A stretch of DNA of 64,000 nt from Tetraselmis striata. Lineage: Eukaryota; Chlorophyta; Chlorodendrophyceae; Chlorodendrales; Chlorodendraceae. Of this stretch, positions 37,201-48,489 are shown in pieces. Where the stretch lies: NCBI GenBank assembly GCA_006384855.1, contig VCJN01000902.1, forward strand, positions 33,867 to 97,866, read 5' to 3'. The notes below the pieces were generated by a model. The model worked only from the letters and a program-made list of their open reading frames with translations, made no database searches and was not told the origin of the DNA. Every line of letters begins with the position of its first letter. Positions within the stretch are counted from its first letter, which is position 1. The position numbers were made by a program, and so were the translations under genes.

Positions 37201-39123
37201 CTAGTGCCTATGCGGCTGCGCCGCCTCCGCCGCATGCAGACTCTCCGGGCTCACCAGCACCGCCACCTCAGTCATGCGGCCCTGCATCCCGCAGCCCGCC
37301 GCCGTCAGCCAGATCAGAGGTATCCAGAAGCCAGTGCTGGGGTTGTTGCGGCATGACCGCATAGTTTTCAGCGGCTGCCGTCCACAGCTTGTAATGCATC
37401 CCTTTCCGCCGATTCCGCTGTATGCGCTGTCTTGGCGCCGCGCTGCCCCGGCCGCCGCGCCTTGGCGCCGCGCTGCCCCGGCCGCCGCGCCTTGGCGCCG
37501 CGCTGCCCCGGCCGCCGCGCCTCGGCGCCGCGCTGCCCCGGCCGCCGCGCCTTGGCGCCGCGCTGCCCCGGCCGCCGCGCCTTGGCGCCGCGCTGCCCCG
37601 GCCGCCGCGCCTTGGCGCCGCGCTGCCCCGGCCGCCGCGCCTTGGCGCCGCGCTGGGTATCGAGTCCTCCCCTCCCTAGTGAGCGCGTCCACCTGCGCCT
37701 TGCGCTCGGGGCCGTCCTCCTCCGTCACCACATTCTGCAACCCCCACCGCGTGACGAACCACGCAGCTCCTTGCATGCGCTTGTACATGTGCCCAAGCAC
37801 CGCCTGGGGACGCGAAGCTCCTTCTCGGTCATGATCGCCTTCACCCGGGCCTCCTCGAGCAGCGGACCGGCGTTAAGAATGGAAAACGTTTCCATGTGGT
37901 GCAAGCAGTCCTCCATGACCCAGCCGGACTGCACCGTCACCTTGCCTGACCCTGCAGTCATGGAGGGGAATGCCGTCACGCCCACGCCCACGCCCACGCC
38001 CGCGGGGGGGGGGGGGGGGGGGGGGTTACCTTTCGATTCTTGGACACTGCAAACGAAGGGCGCAACCCGCGTTCAAAGTTGCTGGGTATCGGGACTAAAG
38101 CCTGGCGCCGGTCTTCCTGCTTCATAGCTCGGAATCCAATGTGGCCCTGCACGGTGACAAATTTCCTCCAGAAGTCCCTTCCCAAGCCAAAAAAAAACAG
38201 GTGGAACGGCGCGAGGGGGAAGAGGTTGACCATGCTGACATAGCCCAGGACCACATGCACATGGCACACGCCATGGCAGCCAGTGTTGTGCTTGGCCTCC
38301 GCCAGCCGGGTTGTGTTGAACGCACGCCGGGCAAGGTGCGTGATTCACTGGACAAGTCATCGCCTTCATGGACGGTTACCAAGCGAGCATCCCCGTCCGC
38401 ATCCACAGGGGGGTGCTCCTAGGCAGCCGCCGTAGCCTCCACAACCTGCCACGCCGACCGGGCGGGTGCGTGTGATTCCATACAACCGCAGTTGAGTGGT
38501 GCCACCAGCACGCAGGCCGGGCCCACTCACCTCTGAACGCAGAAGGTCCACAATGTCACCGTCCTCGAAAACAGCGCGCCACTGGGTCGCCCCGCCGTAA
38601 TCCTCCAACACCCACTCGGTAACGACGCCGGTTATCACGCCGTAGTGCCATACTCCCCGGAACTTCTTGGCGATGACCTTCATGTAGAAGTCGCCGGGAT
38701 CGCCTTTCCATATCACGCCCTCATCGCGGGTTCCACGCCCGCCGGCGGCCACGCAGGCGCGTCGATGTCCATACCGTCTTCGCCAACGGGGTCCTCCCCC
38801 ACGCCCATCACATCGTCCACCTTCGAGCCGCCGTCGTCCGAGACCGGCGCCGGCGGGCCGTTTCCGACGGCTGCAGCTACTCCTGCTGCCGCCCCTGTTG
38901 TTGCTGCTGCTGCTGCTGCCGCCCCTGCTGCTGCTGCTTGTGATAAGGCGGCCTTGCGGCGCAACTTAGCCGCACGCTTCAACGAGTGGCTACAGTTCGG
39001 GAATTTTAGGAAGTGCCGCTCTCGCGCCATCTTATCACATGTGCCCGTCACGTTGCCCCGGCAGTGCTTGCATGAGTACACGCCATCCTTCGACACACTC
39101 GCTATCCATCCCTTTGCCGGCAT
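37201..39123 (-). pseudogene. Zinc-finger/Tudor-like/transposase-like gene, damaged
   Basis: Minus-strand gene starting at ATG 39123. Exon 1 (39123-38821) has a possible zinc finger, YSCKHCRGNVTG followed by HFLKFPNCSHS, then an Ala-rich run and an acidic stretch. A phase-0 splice leads to exon 2 (38719-38531), which has a Tudor-like pattern: FRGVWHYGVITGVV, then RAVFEDGDIVDLL. A later exon (about 38300-38030) reads AKHNTGCHGVCH, then PFHLFFFGLGRDFWRKF, weakly like the central region of CACTA/tnp2-type transposases. The last part has VQSGWVMEDCLHHMETFSI, then, after a one-base frame break near 37800, LGHMYKRMQGAAWFVTRWG. A 30-bp minisatellite follows in the same frame. Its position between two halves of repeat family X suggests it is mobile. 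The transposase call is tentative. Confidence 0.5.
37431..37655. repeat. 30-bp GC-rich minisatellite, 7.5 units
   Basis: Near-perfect 30-bp units, each beginning CTTGGCGCCGCGCTGCCCCG. Because 30 is divisible by three, all frames stay open, giving ten-residue repeats such as LGAALPRPPR on the plus strand. Confidence 0.97.
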
Positions 39124-39744
39124 GCCTGCTGCCGCGCGCGGGGGGCGGGGGGGGGGGGGGGGTTGAGAGTTGGGGTGGATGTAACCCACCACCGGCATGG
39201 AGCACATATGCTAGTGCGCGGCTGTCCGCGCTTGATTCAACGGTGAGCGGCGGTGACCGTGAGGCGACCCCGTACTTCATGCGCGTGCTGGGGCGTTACA
39301 CAATCATCAGCAGTTAGGGCGGCTGCATTAAAACGCGCACCTACGAACACCACCTACCGCCTACCACCTACCGTACCACCTACATCCGCCCACACCTCCG
39401 CCCGTCGTGCCGCACATCGCCGCACACCGCGGGGTCAGCGGTCAGCGATGTGCGGTCAGCGATGTGCGGCGATGTGCAATGAGTGCGTACATCCGCCTGT
39501 ACTTAGCCCGGGTGCTCCGCGTCGGCGGGCGACACGCGAGCCCGCGTGCGCATATCAATTTGATGAAATTATGGAAACGAGAAATTCATATAGTACTTTA
39601 CAGGTCGCGCGCGATAGTCGTCGCTACTGGGTATGAAATCCACGTCCCTCGTCCGTCCCGTATCGTCCCCGTATGTCGTCGTTCGTCACCAGTAGGGCAC
39701 ATTTACGTCACATCTGAATCTCACAGTGTCAGGCACTTCGAAAC
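39124..39744. other. No gene recognised
   Basis: Upstream flank of the minus-strand gene. A G run lies at about 39147-39161 and short direct repeats of GGTCAGCGATGTGCG near 39435-39470. It would be the outer flank of the putative insertion into family X. Confidence 0.4.
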
Positions 39745-40010
39745 TTTGTCGCCGGCCAACCTGCTGAGTTCCGCCGTCACCTGTCGCGCACACGGCGGGG
39801 GCTGTTGCAGCGGGTCTCGGCTTGCGTGCATGGTACCCTGGGCGGCATTCTCTCTGCCGGTGTGCAGGTGGCCAAGTCTGACGCGTGTGCTCGTGCCCAC
39901 TCTGCGTCTTCTCATGTTACTGCTTCCACCCCGCAGTCGATGTAGAGGACCTTTCTGATTGCCTTTTATTTTGGTGATTTCCGATATCGCCTTCTGCTGC
40001 TAGCTCATGT
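39745..40010 (+). mobile_element. Repeat family X, 3' half
   Basis: Encodes NFVAGQPAEFRRHL, then RRGLLQRVSACVHGTLGG and VQVAKSDACARAHS. It matches the second half of the 13.6-14.1 kb copy, including the non-coding tail ending GCTAGCTCATG. Confidence 0.65.
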
Positions 40011-40833
40011 ATATATACCCGTGCGCGCCGACATGTATCTGCGGCTCCCGCCGTTGCGCCCGCCGTCGCCTAACCGCCGACCGCCGACATTCGTCCGGGC
40101 GGCGCGTCGCTGAATTTAGTCGCTCAAAATACATATCAATTACTCGGTCCAAAATACTCATTTTTAGGCCTTTTTTTTTCGGCTATTACGACAGTACAGG
40201 TACTTGCCTTATGTATGCACTCTTCACTGTACATTTTCTAGTTGATACTATACTACTAGCATATTGTGGTGCCGATGGGGCGATGAGGTGGCGGGAAAAA
40301 AATGGCACCGATGGCGAGGTGGCTTCTGCCGCCGCGCTCATGTGTCGCCTCACTATCTTATTACAGTCACAGGTAGTCGCTAAGGGTAACCTGGTACAGG
40401 TACGGGTACCGGGTGCCGCCAGGTACCTGTATAGTCGCTAGCGGCGGGCGCATTCAGGCTGGGCAGACTCTATGACTCTGTGCCTGCTCCTGCCGCTGCA
40501 TTCCGACGAACGTACCTGCGGCACTGCTTGCACCACCACGTGTCCCGTGCCAGAAGCCACCGCCCCATCGAGCTCCAGGCCCGCATTCCGCTGTCTCCGC
40601 AGCGCACTCGGAGGGGCACAGCGGCGGCGACAACCAGCTGCGGAGCGCCCCTCACTTCCAACCCCCCCCCCCCCCCCCCCCCCCCCCCCAGCGCCCCTCC
40701 CACTTCTCCTCCCTGCCCCCTCTCTCACCCGTCCCCAACTACCGTCCCGCGCAAGTCAGCGGCACAGGCATCTCCCCTCGGGCACCTCGCGAAGGTTGCG
40801 GCTGCAGCCGGTCACTCACGCTGTGTGGCCGCC
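40011..40833. other. Intergenic upstream of NC2-beta
   Basis: Includes a C run at about 40662-40689 and pyrimidine-rich sequence just before the Dr1 start, likely the promoter and 5' UTR. No TATA box is evident. Confidence 0.4.
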
Positions 40834-41408
40834 ATGGACGACGAGGTGGGCCTGCCGCGGGCGACGATAAACAAGATGATCAGGGACTCGATGCCATCCG
40901 ACTCCAGGCTGTCCGCCGACTGCTGCGACAAGCTGATCGAGTGCGCCACCGAGTTCGTGAACCTGCTGTCGTCGGAGGCGAACGAGGTGTGCTCGGCGCA
41001 GGAGAAGAGCACCATCCACCCGGACCACGTGGTTAAGGCGCTGGAGCAGCTGCAGTTTGGGTTCCTGCTGCCGGGCGTGCAGGAGACGTACTCCAAGTTC
41101 AAGGCGGAGCACAAGCACGGGGAGAAGCGCGCGTTCAAGAAGAGCGGCGCAGACAAGGTTCGCGCGGAACCCCCCCTCCCCCCCCCCCCCCCCCCCCCCC
41201 CGCTTTCACAGGCAGGCGGCGTCCGACCCGCGTGGCTGCTGAGCTGCCGGCTGGCGACTCCCTCGGCATGCTGTAGGTCGGCATGAGCGAGGAGGAACAG
41301 ATTGCGCTGCAGCAGCAGATGTTTGCGGCGGCCCGCGCGCGCTCCATGGGCAGCGCCGACTTCTCCAGCTTTGTGCCGCCGCGGCCGCCGGCCCCCGCGC
41401 CGCCGTGA
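40834..41408 (+). CDS. DR1: NC2-beta (Dr1), histone-fold transcription repressor
   Basis: The beta subunit of Negative Cofactor 2, which pairs with NC2-alpha through a histone fold and binds TBP on promoter DNA in the nucleus, blocking TFIIA and TFIIB entry. Two exons, 40834-41157 and 41277-41408, phase 0, give 151 aa (human 176). Exon 1 carries the whole H2B-like fold: LPRATINKMIRDSMP, CCDKLIECATEFVNLLSSEA, STIHPDHVVKALEQLQFG. The start MDDEVGLPRATINK is at the expected distance from the fold. Exon 2 has an EEEQIALQQQMFAAARARS helix like the Gln-rich part of animal Dr1, then a short Pro-rich tail. The intron has a C run of about 30 nt (41170-41200) before its acceptor. No sign of damage. Confidence 0.95.
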
Positions 41409-44059
41409 TGCCGCAGGCCGCCGCCCCACTGTTGGGCCCCGCTGTTCCTTCAGGCGCCCTGTAGGCCCATCGCTGCCGGTTACCACCGTGCGGGTACGGG
41501 CGGTGCTACTGCCTAAATGTATGTACATCATCCATGCCGCCTGCCCCCATTTCGCCCTGTGAGGCACCTGTCCTGGAATTGATTGCGTATGGGGACGTAG
41601 CGTGCTAGACACCCCCCCCTACACGCGCTGGAACCGGGCTGGCGCTTGCGCATCAGGGCTGAAGGTCCTGTGAGCACTGCGGTGCGTGTGCCACTCTGCG
41701 AACCACGCGAGAGAACTGCAAGAATGACCGGCATTTACAGACTCGCAATGTTGTACCTACAGACGGGGCTAAACATGTCTGGGCACCAAGTTAAGCGTAG
41801 CAGGCACTCCCTCCTAGCCCCCCCCCCCCCCCCCCCCCCCCCCCCCCTTCTACCCCCCAACAGCCCCCAATTGTATCCCTTTCTTTCCATACTGTCTTTC
41901 AGTCAATCTCTCACTCTCGCCAAGTCACGTAACGACAGGGCGTGTGCTGCTGCGCTGTGGCACGACCAGTCCTCTACGCAACGGGATCGGGGCGCCTCCT
42001 CCCATGCCTCCTGTCCCGGAGTTGGCCGCGGCAGGGGGGCAGTACCGCAGCAAATACCGGCATAACAGCCCCGATGTAGGACCTCGCGGAGCAGCATCTC
42101 ACCTACATTTTTAGAGGCAGGCTCTCACTGTTTTTGACGGGCTGTGTCACATCGTGGCAGCTCCTTGCCCCCTTTGGGTGGCATCACCCGCGGTGTAAGA
42201 TGAATCCGATGATTTCATCTCGTCAGGGTGGCTGTAGCACGACATATGGGTTTACTGACAGCTCCAACGATGGGGGGCGTTAGGGGGGGAGGGCGGGGGG
42301 GATAACACCACCTAAATGGGACACCGTACAACGTAAATGCATAAGGTAAAGCCTGTACCACTGACCTGTAGCTCGGTCCTTGCTATTAAAACGGAAAGTC
42401 CACGTGCAAGTGCTGCCACCCATAGATTTTTCACCCTTCACCTGGGATCCCGGCATGCGTGATACCGGCTCTGTCCACTGTTATTAGCAGGCTGAAGGAG
42501 GTGTATGAAGCTATCTAGACGTGCCGGCTGCCGAGCCAAGGAATGTCTGCTTTGGCACGGTGCCGCCGATGACAAACCCTGTGAGCGAATCCGCTTGAAT
42601 TGAGGATGGAGAGGTGGCAGAGTGCGCGCTCCATACTGGCATGGTAAAAGGCTCAAAAGCACCATGAGCTCTTGTGAAGGTTCTGAAAAACATTCAAACA
42701 ACAACGGCGTCGCGACTATAAATATGCTGCGCAACCAAGTGATAAAGTAATCAAGCGGGGCGAATGTCATGTCGCGGGATGACTGTCTGATGGCGGCACT
42801 GGTGTACTGACGTGCGGCATTTCGGCAGGCAGCTCATATACGAGGATGAAAGTGGTCCGCTCTTGAGATCATCGTGAGGCTACTCCATAGTCCATACTCT
42901 AAACTGTGCAACCATCCTGAGGCTACTCTATCTAAGGATGAGCCAAAACCTCGGGGGATGAGAAATGTTTGGCGGTCGACACATCACAAACATCGCCCAG
43001 TTGTGACTCGCAGCTGCGTGCTGTAGCGCCACGGCCGCGGCAACCCAGAGTCAGCAGCACCACCCTAGTCCCGCAATTACCGTGTTAAGAGGCGCCGTGA
43101 GCATGTTGGCGGTAGCGGTTGGCAGGGGCGGTACGAGTGGGCACATGTGTGTGTGCCCGGTTCAACGTGCATCCATGGCGCTGACGGGGCATGGGGTCGG
43201 GAATAAGGGGCGCCCCACTGCCGAACTTGGGACCCGTGATGGTGGGAGCACACGACCAGCAGATTCGGGGCTGGGCTCTAGTGTATCTAGGTGGCAAGCG
43301 CAATGCCACTGGCAACAGTATCAGTATAACACGCACTCGATATTGAGAAATCAATATTGCGGAGGATGGGCAATGCAACATAAACACAGACGCTGGGGGA
43401 AATGGCCAAAGGGGCGGGTGGGATCCCTGTACTATGTTGTGATGGGGCCGCAGTACATCAATGTTACGGGTTCAAGGATTGCATAAGGGTTGCCAGGCTA
43501 TTTGGCTTCCCTTTGAAGTTGTTGTGCTTGAGCGCTTGGTGCCATGTGATGCTGTGCGGTCGATCGCAATATATTGCCTGCCATGTGTTGCCGATGATGA
43601 ACAGCTTGAGAGCCTTCTGGACCGCGCGGGGGCATAGGCTAGGTTGGGGTTCTTCCTAGGCTGCCTGCTTGTGATGCACTGCTGATGCGCGCCCATGATG
43701 ACACCATTCGGCGGGGTAGGCAGTCATCCACCATCCGTCGGACATGTCCAACAGAGACTGTCGCGCCGAGGTGCCGTGAAACGGCTATGTGCGTAGTAGT
43801 CAATCGAGTTAACTCCAATGTCCTTGCACGACCTCTCAGATAAGATGTATGTGGCATCTCTTGGTCTCCTTGCGCGACTCGCGCCATGACCCACATGCAT
43901 AGGGCATTGAACAGCCAAAGATGGGATGGATACCGGTCCAGAGCCTCAGTAATGATCAATATGCAACACTCACAGGGCCACAACCATATGCTAATTATGC
44001 TATAGGAGGATAGAGAGGGCGACGAACGGCGGCGTTTCGCTGTGCACGGCTCGCGTGTC
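41409..44059. other. Intergenic, possible unknown frames
   Basis: Contains a C run at about 41819-41847. A plus-strand frame at 43082-43486 (134 aa) and a minus-strand frame at 43639-44121 (160 aa, with SHLWLFNALCMWVMARV) are the longest; neither has a recognisable domain. The latter may be part of the retroelement to its right. Confidence 0.35.
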
Positions 44060-44830
44060 ACGCGACCGGGGATGCGAATTGCGATGTTGCACTTGCATCC
44101 GCAGCCGTCGGAGCTGCACATAGGACATCATCAAAGTATGGCAGAATATGAACGCCTTAGCGACGCCCGCAATGGACCATCTCAGATGTTGTTTTAGCGA
44201 AGGCGAAAGGAGCCGGCTTCAAACCAAATTGGAAGGGTATCAAACACATAGTATCTGGATCTCCACTGGAACGCAACACAGGGCTTAGCATGATCATGCA
44301 GTTTAATATGAATCAAACCAATTTTGAGATCGAATGCGACTACATGATCACAGGAGACATGGTATCTCTGAGATCAGCGAGGCCCTCAAATTTGAACTTG
44401 GGACAGTCACTAGCCTCGTTGACATGCCTCATGTCAATAATAAGTCTGAGCTTATCAGAGCGTGGCTTAGGGACATTACCAAGGGGACTGACAACCACTG
44501 GACCCTTTAAAAACCTCGACACATGGCCAGATGCCACCATCTCAGCGACGCATTCATCCACAAACTCAAAAAGATCGTGGATAGCATACCTCAATTGGGG
44601 CAGGGGGACCAGTTTTCATTTCAGAGGGAAGCCCTCTTGAAACCAATTTAGAACCCATAAGTTCTTAGAGCAAATAGACTGCCAAGAAGGCAACTTCTTC
44701 CTGAGAGTGCCAACTTCGAACAAGGGAGTGCCTTGATCCAGCACAAACTCGTCACCATGGAACATGGACGGATCGCTCAAAGCTTTTTTCAAAGGAAAGG
44801 AATCACCACCTGGTGAATAAGCAAGCAAGA
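44060..44830 (-). pseudogene. DIRS-like reverse transcriptase remnant
   Basis: Read right to left on the minus strand, RT landmarks appear in order: LPSWQSICSKNLWVLNWFQE, GPVVVSPLGNVPKP then DKLRLIIDMRHVN, HVVAFDLKIGLIHIKL then WRSRYYVFDTLP, LKPAPFAFAKT, and PYFDDVL, which contains the YxDD catalytic box (about 44126-44141). The pieces lie in different frames and are separated by stops and one-base shifts, so it is not functional. The extended approach WVLxxxxEG and the PLGNVPKP wording point to the DIRS/tyrosine-recombinase type rather than Ty3 or Copia, but no recombinase was found. Confidence 0.72.
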
Positions 44831-45269
44831 CATAATGAACATGTCATTTTCAATATAATAAATTATCAAATACTAATCTGTTGCAAACAGCGCAATAAGT
44901 AAAACCCAGAATACATAAACAAAAAAAACAAAAAAAAAGCTAAGCATAGTAAGAACAAAGAAGAATACAAATTTGAATTAAAATACTGAAACAAAAGCCA
45001 AAGCATAAGGATGCCAGGACAAAGGAGGCATAGGAGGCAGAATTGAATCGAAAGTCGATACGGATCATCAGCCTCAGAGGCATCATTTACAAGAACCTGT
45101 TATAGGAAACTTAACATGCAGTCCCAGAGGTGCTCATTGCTGAAGGCCGCAAACTATATGCCCTGTGGCATATATATCAGACCATCATCAAAATGATGTA
45201 AGGTCAACAATGGTATAACAGAATACCATGATGTTATTGGAATTCAAAATTTCAAAAACAAAAGCCACG

Positions 45270-45626
45270 TCACCCTTTCTTAGGGCCGGCATTAAAGCAG
45301 TTCGGTTGAAGGTGGCCAAAAGCACCAAGATTGCAAGAGCCAATCATACGACCAACATGAGGAGGCTGGTACGCATTACAGCCACTACCATTGGCTTGTG
45401 AAATCAAATTGCCAGCCATGACAGTAGCAATATATCATACGGATCAAGACGAGAATGATTTATGGCGACACCCTCCTCATCTGCCACGACCACCTCCGTG
45501 ACGACCGCCGCCATCACGGACACCACCACCACCACCCTTCTTGCCGACATTGTTGATAGTCGTAGTCGAAGACTTCGCTAGCTTGATGGCCTTGCGGGCT
45601 CGTTCCTTAGCACATTTGACACACAT
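45270..45626 (-). pseudogene. Retroelement gag C-terminal pieces
   Basis: Two small minus-strand frames. 45626-45477 reads MCVKCAKERARKAIKLAKSS and ends in a Gly/Arg tail (GGGRHGGGRGR). 45419-45270 reads MAGNLISQANG and then CNLGAFGHLQPNC, which looks like a zinc knuckle with its first Cys pair displaced. Their order between the gag-like piece and the RT matches one decayed element. Confidence 0.45.
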
Positions 45627-46080
45627 TTTCTACAGAATCTTAATTCGGCCGTAGGTACCCCTTAACGGGGAATGGGTCGCGATATCTGGCGTACTCCGCG
45701 TTTAAATCGACTGCTGTGCGCACCCGTCTGCACAACCCCAAACAGTGAGACAAGAGGTTGACTACGTCAGGGCTGCCAACGACATGTAGTGCAGCAAAGT
45801 TGCCGGCTTCTCAAGCTACCGAACCCAGCTACCGAGCCAAAGACATATCGGGACCGCATACCTCGTCGCCTCTATATACCACCGAGCAACCTCGCGGGAC
45901 TATACTTACGAGGAATATACAACAGCACCATAGCTTCTCCATATGCGGCATGACGCACATTCCTAAGTAGTCGAATTGGACTCTCACTCGGAAGTACTAC
46001 TTGCTAGACCAGAAGTAGAGACGGGTTGAGCAACCTTCACATCCTTGCTAACACCGTCCGGATACGACTAAAGAAGCACA

Positions 46081-46640
46081 TCATAGACGAGCTGCCACGC
46101 AATAAGTAAAATCAGCGAAAGCTAGGAACTGATATTGTTGATCGCGAAAGACATGTGTTTCACAATGAGACGCTTCTTTGTAGCCGTCGACATGATTGGG
46201 AAGCTCCCGAGGCAAATTTCTGGAGTCCTTGTCAAACTCATCCTCCTCCTCGCTGTCGCAGTCCGAGTCGCCCCGAACGCGCTTAGAAGCACGACGACTG
46301 CTGCCGCCAGCATGTTCCTTGCCAGACCTTCGGGTGGACGGGCGAGAGGTAGCTGCCGTCGCCGCCGCTTTCGCGCCTGCTGTTGCGATCATGCTGTTGA
46401 GCTGCGCTTCCGATGCCGAGAGATGGGACTCAAGTCGAGCGGCTCCAACTTCGTTAAGACGACGCTGCTCAAGAGTAGAAGCGGCAAGCAGCTTCGGTGG
46501 AGCGGGAAACTCTTATAGAGTTCTGCAAGGTGTTGATAGAGTCCTCCAGTTGTTGCATACGCCTCTCAAGCGGCGAAGGACTAGTTTCCGCGTCGCCGGA
46601 CCCACCGGCGCAATCTGAGGCAGGGAATTATGACGAAGTT
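46081..46640 (-). pseudogene. Gag-like coiled-coil remnant
   Basis: Minus-strand sequence gives two coherent segments in different frames: SPSPLERRMQQLEDSINTLQ, then LAASTLEQRRLNEVGAARLE. An Ala-rich run, a basic Ser/Arg/Lys part (KEHAGGSSRRASKRVRGD) and an acidic SEEEDEFDKD stretch follow. This layout suits the N-terminal part of a DIRS-like ORF1. The frame break marks it as damaged. Confidence 0.4.
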
Positions 46641-47654
46641 AGCATGAGGGCGCCGAGCACAAGAGCTGCCAAGAGCGAGCACAAGAGGAAGCGACTCATT
46701 GTGCCGAGTTTATGACAGGTTCGAAATCGAATAATATTGCAATATTAGGCCGTGCAATATTTTTTCCCGGGGGCGGAAAAAACAATTAGGCCGTGTTGCT
46801 AGCGGTACATCCATCGTATTTGAAATCGCCCATCCAGTCTGCAATTTTCCCTTTTTTTTTACCTGTACAATTATGTTTACTACCATTAATATAGTTGGGG
46901 GTTCCTTTCCTTCGTCGTCTACTTGGCATGCGCGGTACGGCACGAATAATACGGCGCGGTGCTATTATGTCCGGTGCTAGTATGCCGTAACGCCCGAGGG
47001 GCTGCATCGGCCCCGCAGCGCCCCGAGGAGCTGCATCGACATCGTACTCCCCTAAACCCTACCCTGGAGTACGATGTCGATGCCCACCCCCTGGAGCCCA
47101 CCCCCTGGAAGTCGACCAGCCGTGCCCTAAGCCCACACCCTGACCGCGGCAGCCCCTCAAGACAAGGAGATAGACGACGACGACCCGCCCCCGGAAGTCG
47201 ACCAGCCGGCAACAAGCGTCGATCCATCCCCGCACCCCGGGCCGGCTTCACCGGCCGCAGCCCAAGCCCCCACCGCGACATGAGAGGCCTCGGCGGAGGC
47301 CAACGCCCCCCTCGAGCATACCTCTACAACCAGCACACCAGCCATGCGTCTAGCCTGGCCCAGCTCGCGGCCGAGGCCCACCGCCTCCGTCGCCCTCGCG
47401 CCGGACGACCCCTTGCAGCCGCATGTGGGCCGTCTGCTGATACTTTCCGCTGGCAAGGGGCCTAGCCCCAAGCCGGACGCACACCCCAACCCAAGAACTG
47501 CGGAAGTTTTTAGCCGATACGCCCGGAATTGCATATTTCCGAATTTACCCGCACTTTTCACCGCGAGTATTATAGTCAGTGTATCGCCCGACCGGGCTTG
47601 GTACATGCAACAGACGAAGTCATTATGCCATTATTAAACGCAGTAAAGCGTGCC
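46641..47654. other. Element-derived sequence, no intact gene
   Basis: Between 47100 and 47500 there is GC-rich coding-like sequence with SSLAQLAAEAHR, similar to LASLAAESHQ in the 51.9-54.3 kb frame. It precedes the same 3' repeat, so this may be a decayed second copy of that element. A perfect hairpin lies at 47033-47083. Confidence 0.4.
47033..47083. repeat. Perfect 18-bp hairpin with CCCTAAA-type loop
   Basis: Left arm GCATCGACATCGTACTCC (47033-47050), loop CCTAAACCCTACCCT (47051-47065), right arm GGAGTACGATGTCGATGC (47066-47083). With the flanking C the loop reads CCCTAAACCCTA, the plant-type telomere repeat phase. Confidence 0.95.
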
Positions 47655-48050
47655 AGAAGTAATAGAGATGGAGGGCAGTGTAGCCCCCACCCCACCAAGC
47701 TAGCCAGCTCATCGATATATATATATACTGAACACCATGCAACCATTATCCCGGTTAGCTCCTCTCCCCCATCACACCTTAGTAGCAGCAGGCGGGACGC
47801 CTCTCGCTGTCGTAGAGTGCCTGCTGAGCTATGGATAGGATGGGTCTGACTTATGTAGGGACAGCAGGTGGGTGCGGCTGTCTTAGCTATAGCCCGCTAG
47901 ACGGAGGAGGGGCTAGAAAACATAGGAGGATGTTCGATAGCTTGAGCTGTGATAACACTTCGTACTCCCCACTGATGTGGTTAGAGATAGCATGTCCTAA
48001 GAACAACTCAGTCTGTTCGAGCTAGTGGATGCATCAGACTAGAAGTTAAC
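47655..48050 (+). repeat. 370-bp repeat R1
   Basis: Matches 54495-54860 along its length in the same orientation. Shared blocks include CCCCCATCACACCTT, GGTCTGACTTA (GGCCTGACTTA in R2), TAGGGACAGCAGG and TAGCTTGAGCTGT. It has a TA-rich element (TATATATACTGAACACC) where R2 has TATAAATACTGAGCACC. Either an LTR or the 3' end of a retroelement. Confidence 0.8.
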
Positions 48051-48489
48051 AGTAATTTAACCTATTTTGCACCGTGGAATTCATTTTGCACCGTAGGGTT
48101 TGGTCATACCATAGTTCCTTGGTCTACTATCAGTACTTAAGACTCACGGGTGGTGTAGCGTGGGTTTGTAGACCTAGGGTGCAGTGCAACATTCATCAGC
48201 GTGCATGCCAGCCGCGACGCATATCCAATGCTGGTTTTGGAGCATTTTGTCCAAAATGGGACAAGATGAGGCAAATCAATATTTATTATGATGATTGAAT
48301 CCACCGGCTAGCCACAAGACATTGCTAGTAATTTATTCGTTGAGCATCCCCAACTCAAGCAAGTCCTTCTTCGTGGCTTCGTTAAACTCCACGACTCCGC
48401 CGGGTTTGCGTTGCGCTGGGGTGGCTGACATTACGTGGACGCAGTTGTTTCGTGGCCGGCGGATTTGCCACATGGTTGCGCGTATGTCT

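Noticed and set aside
37201..37800. 199-aa minus-strand Ala/Gly/Arg-rich frame over the minisatellite as an independent gene
   Set aside because: Most of it is the 30-bp repeat read in frame; only its first 45 residues look like real coding sequence, as part of the transposase-like gene.
46641..46702. Minus-strand MSRFLLCSLLAALVLGAL resembling a signal peptide ahead of the gag-like remnant
   Set aside because: It stops after about 23 residues and a secretion signal makes no sense on a Gag protein; too short to support.
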